Below are positions 22,753-35,337 of a DNA stretch of 64,000 nt, one piece after another. The DNA lies in the NCBI GenBank assembly GCA_000320605.2, contig KB445800.1:868056-932055 (forward strand), read 5' to 3'. The position numbers and the translations under genes were made by a program. This DNA comes from Gelatoporia subvermispora B (lineage: Eukaryota > Basidiomycota > Agaricomycetes > Polyporales > Gelatoporiaceae). The notes beneath the pieces are model-generated. The model saw nothing but the letters and a program-made list of their open reading frames with translations. It was not told the origin of the DNA and did not search any database. Each line of letters begins with the position of its first letter. The first letter of the stretch is position 1.

Positions 22753-24194
22753 CTCAGAAAACATACGAAGATGACGATTAGAAACCAACATACCTGACGC
22801 AATGCTCATAATGCCGAAGTTGAGGCAGAAACGGAAGATGGCAAGACTGGTCAAACGCCAGCCGAGCTGCTGAGCGCATCTATTTTCGGCACTGTACGCA
22901 ATTCCTCCTGATTGTACGTGACAGCATGGAGCTAATTATAGATGAAGGCATTCTACGGTCCCGTGAGGATGGCGACAAGGTTAGATCGGAAGTCCTGAAC
23001 GAGCCTGAACGTACTGCGGGGCCCCATGTTCGGAAGAACGGCGCATTAGTATTGGCCGAACATGCCCCGAACAGGATGTGTGAGGGAAGAACCCCAACCG
23101 AGCAATAGCCGTCGTTCAGGCGGAAGGGCCGACCAAATGCATTGCGAAGTCACCCCAAATTTGTGTCTTCTCAACGATTAGCATTGTGCAGAGTTGAGTG
23201 GCGAACCCGTGATCGTACCTGTCGATTTGGGCGCAGCGTTATAGAGAGGTGTCTGAACCATTCTCAACAGCCTCGATCGCGACCAGAGCATGCGTAAGTA
23301 TAGTAGGGAGACAACGCGCCCTTCGCAATTCAATGCACTGCTAGGCGTGTTGCGCAAGTATAGTCATACGAGACTGTGGCAGTCCTTCCACGAGTTTCTC
23401 CGATAGAGTTCGATTTATGATAAGGCTGATGTGGAGCTGCAAGTCTTATGATGTGCGGAAGTCAAGGAGAACATATGACTGCCGTCGTCGCAGCATTTGC
23501 TTTGAACTTCGGGACTTGCGCAACGCAAAAATAGACATCAAACGAGAACTCAATCCGGGCCAGCGTGGGATGGTGTTTAAAAGCAGAAGTGAAGGCACAA
23601 CCAGGAGCTAAGTAAGCAACACGCAGATGACCACGGTGTATTACGCCGGTTGCGCTATGGTGGGTAAATGACAAGATACAAAGGCTTGGCTGCTTTGAGC
23701 TTTGTTAGTAACGCTGGATGGCAGGGCGAGAGATGCGTCTGTAGCGCTAGAATAGCTGAACGCGTCTTCGGGGGGCTTCCGATGGACTGAGAACAAAAAT
23801 TGCCAGTGTTGAGCGCTAGCGTGAGCCTTGGCTACGCAACACCTTCGAGGTCTGTCGAATGAGAGACTACTAGATACGCATAGGGCCATGTAGAACAAGA
23901 ATCATGACCAGTGGGCTGCGTGTGCCTTGTGCATGCGAAAAATGTCTGAATGTGGTCGTTACACGTGACGCGGGAGTTATTTGCGCGTTGTTTGGCTGCA
24001 GTCAGCCGCTGGTTGAGCTTGGGCGGTTGAAGAACCAGAGTCGTCCTTGTCGACTGGATTCATCGTCGGTCTACAGGAGACCACCTTCAACATCGCTATC
24101 CTCTATTCTAAAGCACTATAATTTGGCTTTGTCTCATTTCCTTAATTTCTTGTAGTTTGAACGACTCTGCGACGACGTACAGACCACGACCATC
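22753..24194. other. Divergent intergenic region (AA9 / Gin4-like kinase)
   Basis: These 1.4 kb separate two divergent genes and hold their promoters. Only short, unconvincing frames occur. The right end (about 24060-24170) has pyrimidine-rich tracts typical of fungal 5' UTRs. Confidence 0.4.
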
Positions 24195-27131
24195 ATGATG
24201 AACACCACGGACAGCCCTCCGCGTGCGCCTCCCGTCAAGTACCACACGCCTCTTGGAACCCGTTGGCAAAAAGAGAAAGCCGCGGCAGCTGCAGGTGCCT
24301 TCGACTACCCTGACGACGCAAAGTATGTTGGGCCCTGGATCATTGGCGAGTGTGTCGGGAAAGGCGCGAGCGGTCACGTCAAAATCGCGAAGCACCGTCG
24401 CACCGGACAACTTGCAGCTGTGAAGATCCTTCCCCTTCAACCATTTGTTAACTCGCGCACAAACCTGGATGCTCAAGCTAAGTCAGACAAGCAACAGCTG
24501 GGTATCGACCGCGAGATCACTATGATGAAGCTCATGAATCACCCGAACATCATGCGTATATATGACGTCTACGAGGGCGAGAAAGAGCTCTATCTTATTC
24601 TGGAATACGTTGAAGGTGGCGAGCTCTTCGACTTTCTCGTCAACCGTGGCAAGCTTCCCCCTCTGGAGGCACTGGCATACTTCAAGCAAGTCGTCTACGG
24701 GCTTAACTATGCGCATACATTCTCCATAATCCATCGCGACCTGAAGCCAGAGAATATTCTTATACACTCCTTGAATCCGCCATTGATCAAGATTGCTGAC
24801 TGGGGTATGGCCGCCTTCGCCCCTCCATCCTTGCAACTCGAGACTAGCTGCGGTAGCCCTCACTATGCCAGCCCGGAGATCGTCAACGGGCACAAATACT
24901 GCGGGACTGCAACGGATATCTGGAGCTGTGGTGTTATTCTGTTCGCTCTCTTGACTGGCCGGCTTCCCTTCGACGACAAGAATGTCCGGAACCTGCTGAG
25001 CAAAGTCAAGGTCGGCAAGTACGACATGCCTTCGTTTATTGATCCACTGGCGAAAGATCTCCTCTCTCGGATGCTGGTCGTTGATGTCTCCAAACGTATA
25101 ACTGTGAGTCTTCCTGCCCTTGCCATACATACGCGTCTGACTTGGTGTCTCAGATGGCAGAGATTCTCGCTCATCCTTGGCTAGAGGGTGCGACGCCTGG
25201 AATCCAGTATGTTCCCGCGCCTCCAGTGTCAGAGCTTGCTCAGCCCCTCGCGTCTTCTTCACACATCGACAAGGACATCTTTGAATCTATTTGTGTCATC
25301 TGGGGCCGGCATGCCGATGGTGACTCCATTCGGTCTGATCTTTTGAGCCCAGCCGGTCAGGGTACTCTCGCGAAGGCGTTCTACTTCTTGCTGCTGAAAC
25401 ACCGCGAGAAGACTATGGAGGAACACGGCATTCTCATGGACGTAGATACTAATGCGGGATGCAAAGTCGTCATGAAGCAATACGCTGCGCCGCGTACGAA
25501 GAGAATGTCGCTGCCGGAACCGCTCCACAAGAACAGGATCCAGAATCAGAACCAGTATCCGTTCCCTGCCCGCGGAGAATTTGCGCAACCCTCACGAGGC
25601 CCTCTTACAGTCTCCACCGACGTTCCTTCGGAGAGACCTCCGTCTCGCCCGTACCCACCATCCCCTGCAGGCCCCCGTCCCCACAAACCCCGGCCTCAGT
25701 CCAGCATTCCTTCGACCAGACCCAAGTCGGTTATCGTCTCGTCCGACATACGCTCTTCCAGCGCATCGCACGCTCGCCGCGATTTTCAACGGGCTCAGTG
25801 TCCTCCTGTGTCGTTCGCTATGCCTGCGGACCCGCAGCAGAATACCTATGGTCACCCACGCGACGGCTCCGCGTTGGTTCGGCGGACGTCCCTTGCTTCT
25901 GCCGCTGCTGTCAATCGAGCGTCTCTGGTTCTCAACGGTGTCATGAACGAGCGCTATGGCGCGCACCAACGCTCGATGGCAGTCTCTGTCCCGGGGGTTG
26001 TCCACGCGCCCATCCCGGTCCCAGCTTCGTCAGCGCCTCAGTCTGTGCTTGACCAATACACAAACGGAACCAGTGTTCACGGTGCCCCATGGCAGCCTAC
26101 TCAGACTATAGATGAGGTTCTTCGTGCGCAGCCGCCCTTCGTTGCCCATACCCTTGTGCAAGAGGAATCTCCGGTTACCATGCAAGACGTGCAGCCAACT
26201 CAACGTGCGGAAACTCAGGCAAGCAGGAATGACGAAAATGGGAACAAAGAGAACTGGAACCAGAGTTCAACCACGACAACGAGGAGACACACACACAGCG
26301 AGCCGTTCACGAGCGGTGGCCTCGGCTTCGGTCATTCCGTCCCCATGGGGAAGGAGATGGGCAACGTTTTGTTCTTCAATGAGGTCAACCCGAAGGATCA
26401 GACAAAGGAAAAGAAGGAGAGGAAGAGTCGGCGTAAGTTCTTAGTAGTGCTATAAAGTCCTTTGGCTCACGTATGCACGCTTTGGCGCAGCTTCATTCGA
26501 CCTCGGAGGAACTCCGAACCTCCAGAAGCGCTCTACCTTCTCCATCATGGGTTCGCCGCGTCCAATGTCACCTCCCATATCGTTCATTGGTTCTCCCGTG
26601 GTCGGCGAGTTCAAGGGCTGGTTCTCGAACCTCTTCCACTGGAAGGTGCAATCTTACCTGTTATATTCTACGGACGACGTCCAGACGACGCGCCTCGAGG
26701 CTGCTCGACTCCTTGAATCCTTCGGTGTTGTGGTAGTGCTGGAAGAGAACCAAGGTTGGTGCGTGCTGAAGTGCCGGCTCGACGACACGCCCGAGAGCTC
26801 GGGGATTGGGCAAAAGCAAGTGCGCTTCCGTATGGAGTTCTCCGCGGGCCCCGCGGCACAGACATACTCTCAACCGGGGACGACGCCGCGCCTGTCGCGG
26901 GACCCGACGTCCCCGCGTACTAGCACATTCTCGCCGACGCGAATCAAGTTTGACAAGGTCAGCGGATATGAGACCGTCCTGGGCCTGGTGCTCGAGAAGG
27001 GTGCTGTCTCGACGTTCAAGATGGTGTACCAGCGGCTGAGGAACGAGTGGAGACTAGACGCGCTGCAGTCTCCGAGGACGGCCTCGCTGGGAGGCGCGAC
27101 TCCCAGCGTAGAACAGCGGTTTGTGGTGTGA
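24195..27131 (+). CDS. Gin4/Hsl1/Nim1-type cell-cycle kinase; join(24195..25103,25154..26432,26491..27131)
   Basis: This is a 942-residue serine/threonine kinase of the CAMK group, Nim1 family (Gin4/Hsl1/Kcc4 in budding yeast, Cdr1/Cdr2 in fission yeast). These kinases act at the septin ring or cell cortex and promote mitosis by restraining Wee1. The kinase domain spans about residues 46-335: GKGASGHV, AAVK (Lys77), IIHRDLKPENIL (Asp182), metal motif IADWGMAAF (202-204), SCGSPHYASPEIVNG. A long Pro/Ser-rich disordered region follows, then a C-terminal domain (about 735-940) starting GEFKGWFSNLFHWK with FGVVVVLEENQGWCVLKC and VLEKGAVSTFKMVYQRLRNEW, resembling the membrane-binding KA1 module of this family. 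Both introns (50 and 58 nt) have clean GT-AG ends and phases. The DFG motif is DWG. Start: two adjacent ATGs at 24195 and 24198. Confidence 0.92.
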
Positions 27132-27530
27132 GCCGCAGGCTTCGTTAGCATTAGACTATCTCTACACTCTCTTAAAGATGATACCCAGATAGCCGGCAAT
27201 GCCTAGGATATCTCGGATTGATGGACATCATACTACGTGGACATGACTATTCACGATATCGGACATGTAGAACATCGACCCTTTGTAGCCTTATGCCCAT
27301 GTAGATATACCGCAGATCTTGCGTGAGCCTCTGAAATTAGAGGGTATACGCTGGATCAAACCGTTCTTTATCGTGAGCCACACTCGAAGGCTGACATTTC
27401 ATCTACATCCAACGATAGATACGACCAATCTGCCGATATATTGATTTTACATGCACTGTTGTGGCCCGTCTCTTCGTTTCGCAAGTCAAAACACTGGGAA
27501 GCCTTTCCGCAACGACACACCTCAACAATC

Positions 27531-29294
27531 TCACAATTCGAATGTATCTGTGAGGATCGGGTGCTGGTAACAGCGGTCAGCTTTAGTCTAGGCACAGTGA
27601 CAGCTGACACGACTCACAAGGCTTCCAAGCTACAAAGTGCCCAGCACAGCGGTGAGCATTTTACGTCTGCCAACCCTGACGCGACTGTGGTTCGCACCTG
27701 TGGATGAACTTCGTCTGCGATATAGCCCGCTCTGGCTTTGACTGTGCGATCAATGAGATGATAGCTGCAGGAGGTCGTTTGAGCTATAATTGTTGACCGC
27801 AGATGACAACTCTACCTGATCAACTCTAGGAGCTCCCCGTTGGTCGGATTCGGTGTCTCCGCTGAGCAAGACTGAGTACATGATCAAATGGTGTGCACTC
27901 AGGCGTGACTCACTGAGGCTCTCAGTAAATCCCTAGAATGATGGTAACGATTAAACGTGAGGTATAGTTATATCTCAGACGGACCTTCACGAGTAGACCG
28001 CCGTCCTTCATCTCATACGTAGCCTCCTCGTCTCTGCAGGCAGACCAAGATTGCTGTACAATAGTTGTAGTAATAGACGAGCCGGCAAAAGATGATCGTA
28101 CCACTATCGCCTCGAGGGAGGCTTCCTTGAATTTCTTAGAGAACTTGTCTGCCGCTGCGTCAGAATGTTCAACCTGGGGTTCTTGAGTTTGACCATCCTT
28201 CAGATTGTGCCGCATGCTGTGCTTGGTAACTTGCAGCGACGTCGGGTCAGCAAAATCAGGGCAGTATAATCCGATTAAACGAGAAGGCATAACACACCGA
28301 GTGCTTCACCGTTCGCAAAATGCTCTGACCAATTATTATTGAGTGATCATCGTTGATCCTAGGGGATAGCGGTCTACTTACTATGGGTTACTGATGTAGA
28401 AACTTCAGTATTGCAGGGCAAGTCTGACGGGGGATCGATATTTGGAAATCCTACTATGCTTATCAGATCACTCACCTGCAGCGGTACCAGAATGGCAGCA
28501 GTCGAAGATCATCTGTAGGTCAATCGTGAATCTCATCGCACTGACAACCTTATCCATCAAGCACACACTTACCACGATTTCTGCTCCTGCTGGCATGTTC
28601 TTCACCAGAACGTCATGTATATGCTGCAATAGTTCCGAAAATGGATCAGATACGTAGAGTTCAACGTACGAGTCAGGACTAACATCGTCGATGATGTAGT
28701 TCTCGACCATGCTATGGTCATCATTGTACACAATGTCGACGGGCCAAATGACTGGAAATGTTTAGTCACAGTCAAGTTAGACAGGCAGAGAAGATCACCC
28801 TCGTCGAATCCATCCTCTTCTGTACCGTCCAAATTGGGAACTTGAGACCCGTGTCCGCTAACTATGGGATATGTTCAGTAAAAGCACTCAACATTCCAGG
28901 AGACGTACGCACACGCAAAGAGACATTTATCGCCTGCTTGAGCACTGGCTACTAGATCTCCCATAGCTCTCAGCTGAGAGAATCGCGCGTTAGACAAGGT
29001 CATGTTGACGCTGGGATTACTTACAATGTTTTCTTTCGTAGGCTGTTCGTGCTCATCGTCGTCTTTGAGAACTTTGATGTCGTACTCTTTCCACTGGTAT
29101 GTGTCTATAGGGCGCCATCGAATTAGCATTTTACCATCCGAGCTAAGTAAACCTTCGAACTCACCAACGAGGAGCGCCTTGATCAACTCAGGATCTGTGT
29201 AAGTCCCAAGAAGCGGTAAGTTGTCTTCATGTTGAGCGAGGTCGGGGTAGTGGATGGCCACAAGCAAAGCTTTGCGAACACCGTCAGCAGACAT
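27531..29294 (-). CDS. Metacaspase (type I, caspase-like cysteine protease)
   Basis: Metacaspases are calcium-activated Arg/Lys-specific proteases involved in fungal ageing, stress and programmed cell death. The protein starts MSADGVRKALLVAIHYPDL at 29294 (the upstream in-frame codon is TTG). It continues LPLLGTYTDPELIKALLV, DDDEHEQPTKENIV and GDKCLFACA, then after an intron GHGSQVPNLDGTEEDGFDE (catalytic His). Next come VIWPVDIVYNDD, LLQHIHDVLVKNMPAGAEIV and IFDCCHSGTAAG (catalytic Cys, about 28510-28475). The C-terminal part reads QQSWSACRDEEATYEMKDGG, then after further short introns GFTESL and TPNPTNGELLELI. The last exon probably ends HPILTDTFEL at 27531. About ten exons. There is no N-terminal Pro/Gln-rich or zinc-finger prodomain. 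Both catalytic residues are present. The 3' exons below 27920 are less certain than the rest. It is convergent with the Gin4-like kinase. Confidence 0.82.
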
Positions 29295-31009
29295 TGTAGC
29301 CAAGGACTAGAGAGCTTTGTCTTGAACCGCCGCTATAAAGGCTGCCTCTCCACATGCACCGCATTGAAGTGTGGCTAGCCCCTTGATGCACTTTGACAGA
29401 ACTATCGCCCATAAGAAGAGACGCGGGAATGCCCATCAGTATGATCGATGCAAAGAAGGCGAGTTATGCTAACCGAACAGTTAGAGACCTGACCCTCATA
29501 CGTTAATGGCTCGATTGAGGTATTTGGAACAGGGAGTGAGCGTCTTGAAGACCCTGACTCATTCGCGTTCTGATGGACATCTGGCATCAGCTGTAGTCTA
29601 GCGATTATCGAACATATTGTACCGCTTATGCACCTGTACTAGAGCATTGGGCATATTTGCGAAGACGCGCTTCCGCGACAGCGGTAACTTGGTTTCTCCA
29701 CGGATGGAAGTGACATCTTGACATCCAGAAGTCTCGCACGAACCCATGCAGCAACAGCGGGGAAGCTTCTACATGTGTTAATCTTTCCCACACTGTCGCA
29801 ATGCAACAGGTTCCGAGGGGACGTGTATCGGCTCTGGAGCGATTGTGGCCGCATTCGTACATCAGGGTCATTGCTCTTGCCAGGGCCAGCTCGGTAGGCA
29901 TTGGTCTAGCCGTGGACCTCGGTCAGACTCAGGCCTGGGACTGAGACAATCGGCGTCTTTATAATTAGGTCCGGGACATTGATGCATGAGATCCAGCATC
30001 GTTCTCGCCCTGAAATACATTTGTTATTCTGTGCATTCTGTGTCAGAACTTGTATGGAAGGAGAGTCGGTCGGAGCCTGGCCGTACGTTAGCAACAGAGA
30101 CTAGCGACGTGGGCACCCCTTATCAGTGATATTATCTACCAATGACGCTAGCAGGTGGTCAATGAGGATAGGACAATGTCCGAGGACCGGCCCACGACGC
30201 GAAGAGCCTTGGAATACTTGAACAGAGTCACTACATGTGCCGAAGTTGTAATCGAACGGTCACCGCTACGGTGAGCACCTAGCACGGGGTCGGTCGAAAC
30301 TGTGATTTTGCACTAGGTGTCGACGTAGAACAAGTTCAATGGTAATTCGAACGAAGCTCATCGCCTCCAAAGGAACCTTGACTTTCACGCTTCAAATATC
30401 ATTCCAAAGTCACGTTCACAGGACGTTCGCAGGACTTTCGCGTGTACCGCTCTGTTGCGCCGTTTCCGGATTGTTAGGATCCAACAGCTGGATAGGTTAG
30501 AGCTTGCGTTCGCCGAGAAACTTGGGACCGGCCCCGAAGTGGAGGCAGTGTTGAACCAGGGGCCGTGGGAAGCCAACGTGTGCGCAAACAACGCGTCAGT
30601 AAAGCGCCCTTACGACGCATGCGTCTCGGCCGAACATGTTTTATTCCATCTGATGTCTTTCAGTGTCGACATAGCGGATGAATATCGACTCAATATATTA
30701 TACGTACGCCTTAGGATGGAATGCACAGCCTATGCACTCGATGAAACTTACATACAACACTAGCAGTGCCGCAAAATCTGCCCAATTGCACGGCCCCCCG
30801 GCATGCGGCTCCGCTGCTGATAGCGGATCCAAATACACGGCATCCCGAGCTCCCGAAGTCATCGCAATATTACCCGGCGACTGGGTACCAAGGGTTCTGC
30901 GCGGCATGGATCACGAGCGTGCGCACATCCGTGAAATGATCGATAATTCGATATCCAAGAACCCATATGCAGTCGTACTTTTGAACGTCATTGGGAGGAA
31001 TATACGTGC
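29295..31009. other. Gene-poor interval between metacaspase and ALDH pseudogene
   Basis: Two places look partly protein-like. A minus-strand ATG frame at 29901-29626 (91 codons, MPTELALARAMTLMYECGHN) is one. The other is a plus-strand stretch at about 30800-31019 reading APEVIAILPGDWVPRVLRGM and on to NPYAVVLLNVIGRN. Neither matches a family I can name nor links to further exons. The second abuts the end of the pseudogene and may be a relic too. Confidence 0.3.
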
Positions 31010-32570
31010 GGGGAGATGATCAGAGCCTGTCAGCTGCAGAGTAAGTCTATCACGAACGCAAGGCGGCCTAACCCTGCGCCATGATGTTCAGTGTGGATTG
31101 TTGACCCGTTGATGTCCATGTAGCCTGTGCGGTCCCGGTGCCAGTGTTAGAGGTCTGTACGCTGAACCATATCGAGTGAGTACATACTCGCGCGAATCCG
31201 ACTGCCAACGCCAAATGCAGCATTCACATTCTGTATCCAACGTGCTGAGGTCAGCGAGTAGTCCGCCGCATTCGCGAGCTCCACAGTCTGATGAGCTGTG
31301 TCAAATTATGCGACAGTCGTGACTGCAGCGGATCAGTCAGCAGCCCTTCGGATCGCATAGGAATCACACACTCACTAGGTCCAAACAACTCGCGCTGCCA
31401 AAGTGTCATGTTTTCGTCACATCAGCCACGAGATGCGACTGCGTAACAGCCCCCTCTCGTCATGTTGCCTACCAGCGCCGTCGCTCTTCTCCCTCGCCTC
31501 ACCAGTCATGCTCAATACACGCAGAGTCCTCTCTGGAGAGCGGCCCGGGGTCACTCCCGAAGCCACCTGCATGTCTATTGTTGAACAATTTTGTCAGTGC
31601 AGATGTGGGTATGGGCGCGACGGGGCGAGCGACGAGGACGCGGTTCTTGGACATGCATATCCGACCGGAGTAAAGGAGGGCGGGGGACGTGGTGGCGCGG
31701 GCGGCACGCTCATTGTCAGCATCCTCGAATACCTGACAAATGCAACCGCATTCACGGGATCCAAATTCCTCAAGGAAAGACGTGCGATTACATGCGATTC
31801 CCTGCCGAGTTCAAAGAGGGTGCCAAATATTTAGCGGCTTACTGCACGATGGCCTTTTCCACGATGTCGCTCCCGGTGAACTAGAAGCTTGCCGTGAGCG
31901 CATCGTCTAATCGCATGAGTACTCTTGCTCACATTGACCATCCTCACAAGAGGATGTGCGATTATCTCTGATACACTGCCGAGGAATTCTCCTTCGAGCT
32001 TCGAGAAGGCAAGGCAATTCAAGACGCCGCCAGGGAACCCAGCCTTCGCGCGATGCCGAGCTCCGTGTGATAAGGAGTGGCTCACTCAATGATAGTCGCA
32101 TACCTCCTTTGATGTGTCCACTACAATTGCCCGTGTACGTAGGCTGGCTTCCGAGCCTTTGAGCACAACAGCATTGCCGCATAAGATGGGGAGTGCCGTC
32201 GCGCGCAAGGTAAGCGACAATGGGGCATCCACGGCGCAATGCTGAGCCTGTGAGAACCATATCGATGTTGAGTACACAACATACATGAAAAAATATTTCA
32301 CATGACGCCTTTCGCCTTTCTGACCCCAGTAACATGGCCACCCTGATTAGCGGAAGGAAGACTGCGAGTCTTGAAGTTGATGGCCATTGAGGTCCGGCTG
32401 CGCAGCTGCTTGATTGAGGATATGAGCCTCACACATTGATGCCGTCATCGACAGCGGCTGGTTCTTCCTTCGTGGCCGCCGAGAGCTTTTGCTTGTACCC
32501 GTCTGCTGTAGCAACTCGGCAGCCTTGAGGAACACTTCACGTCGAGTGGACAAGGGCGTATTCTCCCAGG
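31010..32570 (-). pseudogene. Aldehyde dehydrogenase pseudogene
   Basis: The minus strand carries the ALDH superfamily in order but broken. Pieces: STRREVFLKAAELLQQTG (about 32550); then a frame change; DAPLSLTLRATALPILCGNA and VVLKGSEASLRT (about 32250-32150), where the conserved APWNAP motif is split by a one-base deletion near 32229; AGFPGGVLNCLAF then IIAHPLVRMVN (about 32050-31930); an ELG-x remnant where ELGGK is expected; YSGRICMSKNRVLV (about 31660), with the catalytic Cys kept; LWQRELFGP (about 31400); and FDTAHQTVELANAADYSLTS then IRAGYMDINGSTIHTEH (about 31300-31070) after an in-frame TAA. Several frameshifts cannot be explained by introns. By sequence it resembles the benzaldehyde/salicylaldehyde (NAD+) branch used in aromatic degradation. 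It makes no functional enzyme as read. Confidence 0.75.
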
Positions 32571-33620
32571 AGGTGTAAGCGCAATGATCCGCATCGACTG
32601 CGTCTTTTCAGTCCTGATCCGAGGCAGCGACCGCTATCGTTGCCACCTGGCCAGTGTGCGAATTGCATATCTCGAAGGTACTGTTGTTACTGGCAGTGCG
32701 GGATTTGCCATCGAGAAATAACGATGTGAATGGGATAGCCATTCAGGATAGGTCAGCATTCAAAAGTGTGCGCAGAATTGGTATTCTATATTGAACCCCA
32801 CCATTAAAAGCCGAGACGCATGAAGCTTCCAAGCTGTACAGCGGGTTGTCGTCGAGCGATCGCGAAGAGGATCAACAAAAGGCTTTGCCATATCAGTCAG
32901 CTCAAGAACGCTGCTCTATCGGAGGCGTGGTTTTATTCTGACAGCAGGTGAGATGGGTGCGGCTTCGCGTGTGGGTATCCGTTAGTGCACGGCGCGCAAT
33001 ATCGAAGTTTGAAGAGTTCCGTCGCCGACCCCGCGTCTCGGGAACATGCTGTGGTCGCGCAGCGTTGGGCTCAATGTGCTAAGAGCGCCTTCGAACAAGA
33101 GCCAAGCATCGTCACTTGTAGCAAGGATGTGGGCCTCAGTGAATCTCGGAGTATTTGTGTGTTGGGTGGGTGTAGGTCCAGTGAATGCAGGCTCCGCGAA
33201 GCGAGCTTATTGTGGCGTGGCGACACGCGTCTGTGGCAAATCCGGCAAGAGCGGCCCGCTGCTGCGCAAATATGCTGACGTAACACACATGAAGTGATCA
33301 ATGGCTGCGTGCGGGGATACCGTGATCCAAGTCTCGCGTATATAGCGCAGCTCTCTTAAAGTATTCCTTCCACCGTCAGGATTGTGCAAAGATATTCTGG
33401 TCTTCGTATTGTAACCATTCCCCCGACATAATCTGGAACCTCCCTCGCTCTGGTCAATACACAGCCTGCAGCCTAGCTGCCTAACCCAACACGCTCGTTG
33501 CACTGATCGAAATAAGAGTGTGGTACCAGTACTGTAGTTCGACCTCCAAGCCTCTGCATAATTTCAACGCAAGCAGCCTAACGGACTCGACAACGTCATT
33601 GCGCTACATACATTGGCACA
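32571..33620. other. Interval upstream of the SNARE gene
   Basis: This may include the lost N-terminal part of the ALDH pseudogene at its left side. A plus-strand frame at 32985-33278 and its antisense are shadows without pattern. The right end contains the promoter of the SNARE gene. No other gene is seen. Confidence 0.35.
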
Positions 33621-34725
33621 ATGTCCACAGACCCATATCATGCTGTTCAACAAGAGATCCAAACGTCTCTCCAGACTGCCTCAACTCTTAGAGCTTCCTA
33701 CCTACGAATACGGAGTACAGCCCGAGAGGATAGCGAAGAGCTAATATGGGCCAGGAATGAGGTAAGTCACGGTTCCCAGTAGTGCAGAAATACAGTTGAC
33801 ACATCATCCGTGTAGCTGAAGGCCACGCTAGCGGCGCTTGAGGCAGACTTAGAAGACCTCGAAGAGAGCGTGAAGTAGTAATGTTCATTCACTTAGTGGA
33901 TATACTCTCATAATATTGTAATTCCCCTTTCCGCCAGAATAGTTGAATCAACCGGCGCACGAATGTTTGGCCTCGAGGAGATGGAAGTCATGCAAAGGCG
34001 GCAATATGTCACCCATGTCCGCCGGGAGATCGAGGTATGCACTACTCCTCAGATGCCTGCCATCCCACCTCGCAGGTAGGGCTGCCTTCATTGCTCACCG
34101 CCACTCCGTAAGGATAGAGTATGCGCGCCGAGGTGGAGTCCGAGTCTGGCGCTTCCCGATCACGACCACAATCCCGCCTCGGTCCCCCGTCCCCGAACGT
34201 AGGACACGACCCATCGAACCCCGAAGACGTCGACTCCCAGGCGGAATGGGCTATGCAGGAGCAACAGGTACGGCTGTCAGCTTGTATCCACGTTACGGTG
34301 CTAAGCAAAGTCCGTCAGATGATGATCCGCCAGCAAGACGAGACTATCGACACCATTGCGGGCACGCTCAGCACGATCCATGAACAAGCAGGGCTCATGG
34401 GACGTGAAATTGGCGAGCATAACGAGTGAGTGGTACCACGCCAACTTTGTGATGTACAATTTACTCACAAATTACCTGTTGCCGTTGTGTATGAACGCAG
34501 ATTGCTCGATGATCTGGAGCGTGGCGTTGACCAGACCGACACAAAGTTGAACAGCGCCATGCAGCGCATGCGCAAGTTCATTCGGCAGACAGAAGGTGCG
34601 CACCCTCCTCCCCATAGTCTCAAGCATTTTAACATACACACGTTACAGAGACAAAGTCCGGCTGGTGTATAGTCATCCTGATTGTCGTCCTCATGGCTCT
34701 TCTCCTGGCCGTCATCCTGGTCTGA
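33621..34725 (+). CDS. TLG1: Tlg1/syntaxin-6-like t-SNARE
   Basis: This is a tail-anchored Qc-SNARE for endosome-to-trans-Golgi fusion. The exons join as: MSTDPYHAVQQEIQTSLQTA to the donor at 33761 (47 codons); LKATLAALEADLEDLEESVK from 33816; IVESTGARMFGLEEMEVMQR, which together form the syntaxin-6 N-terminal helical domain; a Ser/Pro-rich linker (SRSRPQSRLGPPSPNVG); the SNARE helix MIRQQDETIDTIAGTLSTIH, with the central Gln layer, followed by AGLMGREIGEHN and LLDDLERGVDQTDTKLNSAM; and the terminal membrane anchor WCIVILIVVLMALLLAVILV with stop at 34723-34725. About six exons. The hydrophobic anchor ends at the C-terminus, as expected. It is convergent with the RING ligase gene. Confidence 0.87.
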
Positions 34726-35337
34726 GGGCCAGGGCATGTGCTCTGCGGACTTGTTTTCCCTTGTTGGATACCCTGGGACTATCGCGCTGTCATTGGTCTC
34801 CATGCTACCCCCACGGACGTGTAGACATATTGTCCCTGCATACTAATTTTATGGCCAGCTCACTCGTTCCCCGCCGTGCCTGGCGCTCATTACCTCTTTC
34901 CGCGTGAAAATGTCTTCGCTTGCCGTTCAGAAGATGCGATCTGAGGGACGCCATGTAAATCCTCTCGCTTCAGACCCAGCAGGCACAGTATGAGTAAACA
35001 GGGTCAACATTTCCATATAGAAGCAGAATCCATACATGCATACACGCGCCACCGCTGCAGGTGTCTACCCGAACGACTGCGCCCTAGCTGGTACGTACAT
35101 GCACGGAGAAGCACAAACAGAGGGGAACAGTACCGTGAATACGGAAATACAACACACAAGTAAAGACAGAGAGCAGAGCAGACACAGCCTCCAATCCTCG
35201 ATCCTCCAAAAGAACACAGAGATACTCCTACATATACAAGCACACAGACATTAGTAGCGCGAAATTGTACGTTAGTCGTCAAGAAAAACATCGGGGTCGT
35301 CACACAGCAGGCACGCCTTCAGCACTTGCGATAGGGC
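34726..35337. other. Convergent 3' regions (SNARE / RING ligase)
   Basis: This is the 3' flank of two convergent genes. It contains purine-rich acacac/agacag tracts at 35100-35230 and no gene. Confidence 0.4.

Noticed and set aside
31403..31884. Plus-strand frames of 143 and 97 codons
   Set aside because: They are antisense to the ALDH pseudogene, whose motifs explain the region on the minus strand.
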